64,000 bases of DNA. Source: Oscheius dolichura. Taxonomy: Eukaryota > Nematoda > Chromadorea > Rhabditida > Rhabditidae. Where the stretch lies: the NCBI GenBank assembly GCA_932521035.1, contig OW051493.1, forward strand, positions 2,604,001 through 2,668,000. The letters run 5' to 3'. Under the pieces are notes generated by a model. The model searched no databases. It had not been told where the DNA came from and saw nothing but the letters and a program-made list of their open reading frames with translations. A program made the position numbers and the translations under genes. Below are positions 56,933 to 64,000 of this stretch, one piece after another; position 1 is the stretch's first letter; each line of letters opens with the position of its first letter.

Positions 56933-57769
56933 CTACCAGTCCATGTCGAGATAGGACTTGAGGAAGGCCTCGTTGATGTCGTAGAAGTTGAGGTCACAGT
57001 GGCGGATCTCGTAGCGCAGCCACTCGCGCTCGTTGTTGGCCCCCTCCTGATCGCCCTTCAGCTTGTCGAACTCCTTGCAGATATTTTCGATGATGTCGAA
57101 TTTGGAGTCAATGAGGCCGACGAGTCGTCCCTCCAGCACTAGGCGATGCCCCCAGTGGAGTTCCTTCAGCTGGTGCTCGTCCCAGATGTCTAGTCCCTGG
57201 GCGGCCTTGTCCAGCAGTTCCGTGAGGATCTCGAAGCGATCCTCCTCGATACTTCGATCCTCCCGCGGCAGAGCCCACAACATGTCTTCCATCTTCTTGA
57301 TCCGGCGCTCACACTCGATAAAACGGCGGCACATGTCCGGGTAGTACTTCTTGGCCACGGCATCCGGGGTGTTCTTCATTCCCTGGTAGAAGGAGACAGC
57401 CTTCTGCTTGAGGTCCGCATAGAACTCTGGGTCCTCGGCAACGCCGGCCATCAGTCCCATCTCTTCTACCAGGTCAGCCAGCGGATGCTCGTAGAACTTG
57501 GGAAATTCCGACTGCTCGGCCTTCTCTTCGATCTCCTTTTTCACTGCCAGTTTTTCTTCTTCGGTGGCTTCCGGCACGATATTGGTCGTCTCTTCTGACT
57601 GGGTCGTGTCCTTGACTTCGGGAACCAGGCCGACGTCCGAGAAGCCGTCGACTTCCTTGATGGCTTCCGGACTAGCGGCGTCCTCAACTTCTTCAGCTGC
57701 TTCAGGATCCAGATGGCGAGGGTCGTCGACTTCTTCCAGCTTGTTGGTAGGAACGTCTTCCACCTCCAT
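56933..57769 (-). CDS. Acidic, helix-rich orphan protein, 278 aa, single exon
   Basis: I do not recognise it. It is the longest uninterrupted coding frame in the window, which is unusual here because other genes are broken by introns about every 100-200 nt. Residues 1-80 are strongly acidic (EEVDDPRHLDPEAAEEVED). Residues 85-278 look globular and alpha-helical: FYEHPLADLVEEMGLMAGVA, PDMCRRFIECERRIKKMEDM, GLDIWDEHQLKELHWGHRLV, YEIRHCDLNFYDINEAFLKS, ending YLDMDW. There is no signal peptide or membrane segment. Strong GC-ending codon bias supports real coding. The antisense strand also has an open frame, which I treat as a shadow. Confidence 0.68.
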   Translation of the reverse strand: MEVEDVPTNKLEEVDDPRHLDPEAAEEVEDAASPEAIKEVDGFSDVGLVPEVKDTTQSEETTNIVPEATEEEKLAVKKEIEEKAEQSEFPKFYEHPLADLVEEMGLMAGVAEDPEFYADLKQKAVSFYQGMKNTPDAVAKKYYPDMCRRFIECERRIKKMEDMLWALPREDRSIEEDRFEILTELLDKAAQGLDIWDEHQLKELHWGHRLVLEGRLVGLIDSKFDIIENICKEFDKLKGDQEGANNEREWLRYEIRHCDLNFYDINEAFLKSYLDMDW

Positions 57770-60377
57770 TGAAACGGCAAAGAATGAATGGAAGAGAAGC
57801 GAAAGGACACCGGGATTTACTGGGGTATTTACAGGGTAAAACTGCTGGTTGGGTCTTGTTCAGGCCATTATATCCCCGGCCAGGAGCCGATTTTGTCTGT
57901 CAAAAACGGAAATTATCCATTTTTATGGCTTGAATTGGAGCCAAATAGAGTCCAAGGCGACGATCTGCCGAGAGCCAGTGGCCGTTCAGAGGCACCCATA
58001 CGAGGCCAGCCACGGCCTTCGTCCTTCTGGTCAACAGACTCCTCCCCTTTCTGAAATTCTTCCGACTACTTCGACCCTCTCGAGTCTCCATTCCTAACCT
58101 GTCCTCCGGTTCCAGTGTCTCCTTACAAGGGACATCGGTGCGGTGCCGCCTGCGAAAGGAAAATGAACCCGCGCCCCCTCTCTCTTGGGGAGAATCCATG
58201 GACTGTTCGGTTCAGATTACGATTGTAATAGGCCCAGACCGCCATCAGTCATAATCCGCACTGACCCAAACAAATGCCGAGGCGGAGAGTCAAAATCATG
58301 GACTCGTGTCCCCGAGCGGCCGCCGGCAGGGCGTCTCGGGGAAGAATAAGCCATCATACGACAGTCTCTGTTCGGGTCTTTATAATACTGGGGCAGGGCA
58401 CACCCTCGGTATTTTACTTCTCCTCTAATCTTTCCTTTTTTGGGTGGGAGGCGGATTCCCCCACGCCGTGTTCCGTTGACCGTCCCTACTACCCAATTTT
58501 TAGCCAAAAGAAAGAACCCGAATGAACGGAAGACGTAATTTTACGTGGTATTAGCACCCACAACGCCATTTTCTGTCAGTTCCCGGAGGAACAAGAGGCA
58601 TGACAGAGGCGCCGGCCCTCGAGGAGGGTCCTGCACGCCGTGGTTTTGATTTTTAACGAGGGATAAGGATAAAAACAACCTGGCTAGTGGAAGCAGACGA
58701 GAGAGGCAGCTGCAGCAAGGCGAAGAAGCGATCCCGGCAGGCTGGACACATCTCGACAGGATGGAGACGATGGCTTCTGGCTGCAGTGTCCCGTTGGTGA
58801 CCTGTAAAAACAACTAGATTAAAACGAAAATACTGTTGCTGATTCCAGCTTTTGAGAAAGATCTTCTATATTTTGTATATTTTCGTAAGAGGCACAAGTA
58901 ACCACGACGTTCGCCTATTATTCGATGTCCCCCTCTCCTACGGCCCCGCTCCATCCTCCTTGTACCTGATAATATTGAAACCACCCAGGAGGGCATTTCT
59001 AATTCATTCCGCCAGTTATAAAAGTCAATCTCGACTTCCAAAACGCAAGGGGACCGTTCCAGTCCCATCCTCCCGCTCTAATGGCACTCTCTTCTCTGCC
59101 CCGGGCCCCGCTCCCGTTGCGCTGTCATTCCCGGGGCACTGACGCGTTCGTCTTCTTCTGTTTGTGGTCGCCCTCCCCACAAAACAGCCTAATTTGACAC
59201 GTATAAAACGACGAAACAATGTTTCAATTTCCGAGGCTGGCTCGGCTCAGAAGGGCAGCTTCCAAAGCAAAGAGTGGCGCCTTTTCCCTTCTTCAGATGT
59301 CCTCCTTCGCCTTTTCATGGAACCCTGTCGTCTTATTTCCTGAACGCATTTTCGGCACCCAACAAAACGATCCCTCCTCCTAGACCGAGTCAGAGGTCGG
59401 TATGGCAGCCGATAAAAGAAGCCAAGATCCCCATCGCCGTCCTCTCTCCCGCCACTGTGCTCCATGCCTCTTCCCCTAGGCACTTTTCAAGAGAATCAAT
59501 CTGACTTTGGCAGATGGAAGATTCGGTTCTGACAAGTTCATTTTGGCCGCCATTTTAATTTTGCAACCCATTGTCTGTCGTTTCATTCGCCATTTTGATA
59601 ACTTTGTTGATGCGCATCTTTTCAAATGAATTTGGTTGCGATGACCGCTGCCCACTTGGAAGGGGCAGGCCATTCCATCAGCCGAAGTGGTCCCGGCCCT
59701 TCCAGACGAACTCGCCCACTTCCTCGTTGGCGTCAAACAAAAGGTGACAAAGTAGCAACCTTGTTAGAAGAGACAGGCGAGTAGCAGCCGCCCAGAAGAA
59801 AAGCGAAGGAGATGGCTGACCCGAGATTGACTGGTGGAGCTGGGACCAAACTTGGCCGGTTCAGACAGAAATTTGACAAGTCAATGGGACTGAGACAAGA
59901 ATAGCAAATTTATCTCGTTGGAAAAAGGGTATATCAGGGTTGTAAAGAGCAGTTGAGGAAAAGGGGGAGAGCGCCTTTGAGGGAAGATCCGATAGACCAC
60001 GGGATCCGTTCCCAAGCACTGTCTTCCTCAAATAGACGACCTGCCCCCATTGCCTCTCTTTTTTTTGTCCTTCTCGTTTTGTGGACTCCTGAACAAAGTA
60101 AGAATGGGAAACTCGTCATTGACGATCCCTTCATTGCCTCCAACCTGGCAGTGTCACGCAAGCGGCCACAGATAATTCGAAAAAGAGCGTTGCGCGCGTT
60201 TCAAGGCGATTTTTTGCCTGATCCAAACTTTTTTTGAGGCCTAAATTCATTTTGCTTTTGTTGTGATCGTTCGTCATTCAGTTTTTGTGTTGATTGGGTT
60301 CATTTAGTTGCGCTTCAATTATTCTATGTCTATTTCTCGTGATCTTCATGAAGCGGTTTCTAAATTTATTCTTATAG
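57770..60377. other. Intergenic, no gene supported
   Basis: Short frames on both strands without acceptors that link them. A minus-strand piece at about 59690-59770 (NEEVGEFVWKGRDHFG then stop) could be a terminal exon but has no AG acceptor in a usable position. Confidence 0.45.
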
Positions 60378-62320
60378 ATGTACGTGAAATTGGCAGCAGT
60401 ATCAGCTCTTTTGGCTACAGCCGCTAATGGCTATTACCTCCCTGTAGCTCCTTCGGGAAATGATTTGTCTCTCACACAAGGACATCCGCTGATTCAAGCA
60501 CCGGAACAAGATCAGCCGTTGATTCAGGCGCCAGAGCAGGAGACTGCTACTCAACAGTAAGTTCAATCGGTTATTATTACTCGTTGTTGCTCATTATATC
60601 AATAAATTATTCATTTTAGATACCAGCACAACGAAGATGCTGCCATCGCCTACTGGTCTGAGCGTGCCGAGACAATCGCACCGGCTTCGCCTCTGGACGA
60701 GACCACCATCGCTGGTGTTGATCAGGTAGCGATTCAAATTGGAAACATCAAATCATTGCTGTTTTAGGCTGAAAATGGAGAACTGCCGACCGGAATGGAT
60801 GCCAGTGGTGCTCCTGCTTTCAAGCCGTATGGATCTGTGACTAGCACCATTGCTCAAGAAACTTCCACGGCTGCAATTCCGACTACTGCTGCTACCACTA
60901 CTACTGTGGCCTCGACAACTGAAGCTGTACCTCAAGCAGGTTATGCTCTTCCCAAGCAGCACAAGGGCCCCAGGATGAGTGTTCATGAACGCACTTTCAA
61001 GCCCTCGGGATCTCGGTCTCGAGCTCACAAGACTACGCCCTCGTTCGTTCCTACCACTACTGTTGCTTCCGCAACCGTAGCAGCTTCCCCAGCAGGCTAT
61101 GGTGTACCTCAGGTTTGATATGATGATTATTATTTACATGTGGTTTAGGGACAGAATCTGCCAAACTTGGAAATGGATACCACTAGCGGAAGTGTTTCTT
61201 CGTTCCAGCCTCAATCTAGTACTATTGCTCAAGAAACGTCGACGGCTGCAGCTTTCACTACAGCTACACCGGTGGCTGCTCAACAGGCTGGTTATGCTGT
61301 TCCCAAGGACGACTGGAGCTCTGCCGCCAGCACAGCTTCATCCATTGCTTCAACTACAGCTGTGCCCCTTTCCGAGACTACCATCTCTTCCGGAAACGCG
61401 GTAGGCTACAGTTTTTCTGATAGAAATAATAATCGTAACATTTACAGGAGCAGCTCGAATCTGACCTGCCCATAGACACTTCAGCTTACGGATCTGCCAG
61501 TGTTCCCACTTCTACTGGGGCAACTGCTACTACCATCATCCCAGCAACAGCCGTGCCTGTTACAACCGTTGCTGCTCCAATGCAGGATGCGGTCTCTACT
61601 ACAGTAGCTTCTCTAGCTGGCTATGGCCTCGCTCAGGTTTGTATACCCCCGATTATATTTTATCCTTTTAGGAACAAGACGGTCTTAGTTCTGGAATGGA
61701 TGATGTCCAAGAACTTGTAGATCCGGCTACGTTGACAACTGCAGCTTCTTCTAGTGAAAGCGTTACTGCTGCACAAATTTCTCATGAGGTTTGTTGCATC
61801 TGTTTTGTGTGCATTTATTGCATTTCCAGCATAAACATGAAGCTGTCAAGGCATACTTTGCCACCATACTGAATGCAGCTAAGAAACTCGAGCGGCAATT
61901 GGAACGGTAATATTTTCATGGGGCTGTTTAGCTGATATCTGTCATTTCAGGGTTCTTATGGGTACCCACAATACCCAGGAGAATTCCGCAACAGTTCCTG
62001 CCGACGTCGCTTCTACGGAGGCTCCTAGTACTGCTACTACAACTTCTGCAAGCTATGCCTCCGACAACGCTCATTTGGATGAGGCTGCAACTACAGGAGT
62101 CAACATCATCACCCCGGAGGTTTGTTTGTTAGAATTTTGGTAAAAGCTTTTTTTGCAGAATGTGATTAGCCAGGAGGCTCCTAACATTGCCGCCAACGGC
62201 TACGATTCTGCTACAGTGAGCGCCACCGAAGCTGTTTCCAGCACTACGGCGTCTACCCCAGCGACCATCGCTCAAGATGTTGCAACGCCTTCGGCTGCTT
62301 CTAACTACGGCTCTCAATAA
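60378..62320 (+). CDS. Secreted Thr/Ala/Ser-rich modular protein
   Basis: The ATG follows cttatag directly. A signal peptide (MYVKLAAVSALLATAANG) precedes YYLPVAPSGNDL. The rest, about 540 aa over nine exons, is mucin-like: long Thr/Ser/Ala/Pro runs that would be O-glycosylated. Exons are repeat modules. Several begin with an acidic Gly/Met-Asp box (ENGELPTGMDAS, QNLPNLEMDTTS, QLESDLPIDTSA, QDGLSSGMDD) and end with AGYxxPQ (QAGYALPK, PAGYGVPQ, QAGYAVPK, LAGYGLAQ). STIAQETSTAA occurs twice and ATIAQDVAT once. One exon is different: HEAVKAYFATILNAAKKLER is an amphipathic helix. It could be an eggshell, cuticle or gland product; the sequence does not say which. Confidence 0.83.
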
Positions 62321-62384
62321 GCGACATCTCAACACTTACGCATGTAATATAATTTCCATTTTTATACGTTTTACCCATTTTTCA

Positions 62385-62390
62385 AATAAA
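62385..62390 (+). terminator. Polyadenylation signal of the Thr/Ala-rich gene
   Basis: AATAAA lies 65 nt after the stop codon. Confidence 0.65.
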
Positions 62391-62514
62391 TTGTATTTAC
62401 ACATTTCATTTGTTTTATCGTTTTTCATGGGGTGCTCTCCTTGGTTTACAAAATGACGTCGTCGATTTGTGTTTTTAGTTGATTGAAGGCTTCAATTGTT
62501 TTCAGCCGGAAAAG

Positions 62515-63889
62515 ATGTTCAATGAATTCGATGATAAGCCTGAAACAATTGAAGAAGAAATTGTCGATTTTCCGCCATATCCGGAGTCGGGAATAATGGC
62601 TGATTCCGTAATAGCGGGCGAGGTAATCGAGGAACCTCTGATCGAAGAAGAGGAAGAGGAAATATTGCCCCCTTCTCCAAAGAGACGTCTGCGTAGCCCT
62701 CACAGTATTTCCTTAGCTGGTGAAGACGCTTCTTCGGAAACATCATTCGTGGCAGGTATATTTCCGTTCCTATTTTCTTAAAAATCTGTCATTTAGTACC
62801 CCCAGTGAAAGCTGCTCGTTCCAACACGAAGAAGGCGACATTACCTGGGAATGCACGCAACAGTCGATCTCTAAACACGATGGCGAAGCGTTTCGCAGAG
62901 TTCCTTCGAGATAACGGGGGAACATGTGATTTAAATAGGGTTAGTGATAAGTTAGTTCAGTAGCTCTATGGTTCAGGCTGCCCAAGTACTCGGCGTGAAG
63001 CAAAAACGTCGTATATATGATATTACCAATGTTCTGGAAGGTGCCGGCCTTGTCGAAAAGAGTTCCCGAAGCATGATTACGTGGAAGTAATAGCTTATAT
63101 GGTCACTTTTACAGGCTTTAGGCTGCCAACATCTTTTGGGCCTCTTGGTAGTGATGATCTTAATGAACAAATTGAAGACATGAAGATTGAAATTGAATCT
63201 TCTGAAGATAAGGAAGCGGCTATAGATAAACAGATCAGACACTTGAAACAGGTGACATCCACTCTATCAAGTTAATCGGTTTAGAACATACAAGAATTTC
63301 TGTCGTCATCGGAAAACATGCAGTACATGTATACGGATGTAAATGACCCACCAAACCTTTCCCCGGACTTTAAACATGTTATTATTCAAGCACAACCTGG
63401 AATGACGTTTGAGGTACCACCACCTGAGGTTCACAAGATCTTGTTAATCTTTCCATATTAAGGTTTTAGTCTGATTTTAACGCTGATATCCACTCATATA
63501 GCTTGCGGGTTAAAGGAGGTGTTGGCCCGATAGAATGTTGCTTCTTGGGAAAGCATGTTGTAAATAAGACAAATGCTTGTGCGGCAGATTTATTAGACGT
63601 AGCTGCAATTCAGGTACTTTTTAGACACGTGTACTATGGCCGTTTCAGAGTGAACCTGATGTAAATGAGAATAATCAGGCTGATGACGAAATTATTGTGG
63701 AAGAGGATCCCATTAGAGGTTAATTAAATCTGTTATATTATTATCTTTTTTTAAGAATTTGATTGGGAATACTATAAAGTGGCCATTGAGGAGTCAATTT
63801 TTACGCCACAAAGATACTTCAACTATTTTGGATACGACAATCTGAGACTTGGCGATCTTTATTCTGGAGACAATTTACTCGCTCCGTAA
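62515..63889 (+). CDS. E2F transcription factor
   Basis: E2F with a DP partner binds TTTSSCGC sites and controls cell-cycle genes under Rb-type pocket proteins. The ATG follows attgttttcag by nine bases. The N terminus is very acidic ([20 protein letters not shown]). The winged-helix DNA-binding domain shows [40 protein letters not shown] with EGAGLVEKS, and RSMITWKG. The leucine-zipper part ([28 protein letters not shown]) and marked box ([34 protein letters not shown]) follow. The C terminus ([32 protein letters not shown]) may be the pocket-binding region. The frame stops at 63889, but that stop overlaps a good donor (CTCC/gtaaga) and the window's last bases form an acceptor (ccctaacag), so another exon may lie outside. 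Confidence 0.93.
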
Positions 63890-64000
63890 GAACGTATTTT
63901 TAATCTTATTAACGCGTTTACAACCGTTTTGTATCCAACTATGTGTTTAGAATTCTGTTACTTTTGTTTTGTTATAAAGCTTTTCCCTAACAGACTGGTT

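Noticed and set aside
57063..57839. Serine-rich plus frames opposite the orphan protein.
   Set aside because: They mirror the GC-biased third positions of the minus-strand gene; Ser-rich antisense frames are typical of that.
1..64000. CRISPR arrays, rRNA genes, prokaryotic operators or phage genes.
   Set aside because: No regularly spaced direct repeats, rRNA-like blocks or ribosome-binding sites are present; the gene structure is eukaryotic throughout.

Overview
The window reads as nuclear DNA of a nematode. It holds a nematode-type serpentine chemoreceptor of the SRE class, a chitin synthase, very short introns (mostly about 30 to 50 nt) and AG acceptor-like sites a few bases upstream of many start codons, as expected for spliced-leader trans-splicing. 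Head-to-tail gene runs with 160 to 270 nt gaps look like operons. I could not settle the clade from sequence alone. There are no bacterial features, rRNA genes or CRISPR arrays.

Layout. 0.2-1.3 kb: an unrecognised four-exon gene (-), two of whose introns are related to each other. 2.1-4.2 kb: an SLC1-type glutamate transporter (-). 6.4-8.25 kb: two nested copies of a TIR transposon family with intact 4-bp target duplications. 8.7-13.4 kb: chitin synthase (+). 14.0-14.9 kb: a small secreted, possibly cystatin-like protein (-) with a TATA box. 15.6-15.9 kb: a fold-back MITE. 17.3-20.0 kb: Wntless/MIG-14 (+).

20.3-25.2 kb (-): a tight run of HORMA-domain protein, kelch-type protein and CNTD1/COSA-1-like cyclin, a candidate meiotic operon. 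27.1-29.3 kb: a multi-pass membrane protein (-). 29.3-35.2 kb: a gene-poor, GC-rich stretch with simple repeats. 35.25-36.7 kb: SRE chemoreceptor (+). 37.0-37.7 kb: gamma-glutamylcyclotransferase (+).

38.2-52.3 kb (-): a second run, transcribed in the order XMAP215/ZYG-9, THOC1, RRP9, Rab11-FIP, with 245-271 nt gaps. A 309-bp-arm fold-back element with tRNA-like A and B boxes sits inside an XMAP215 intron. 53.06-53.5 kb: a small coiled-coil gene (+). 53.66-54.45 kb: a third copy of the TIR family. 54.7-56.4 kb: a BBOX1-type dioxygenase with a presequence-like N terminus (-). 56.9-57.8 kb: an acidic orphan protein (-). 60.4-62.3 kb: a secreted Thr/Ala-rich modular protein (+). 62.5-63.9 kb: E2F (+), possibly continuing past the window edge.

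GC-rich blocks (about 0-4, 13.6-20, 25.6-36.6 and 54.4-60 kb) alternate abruptly with AT-rich blocks that carry the two operon-like runs. All gene names are inferred from motifs I recognise by eye; no search was run.
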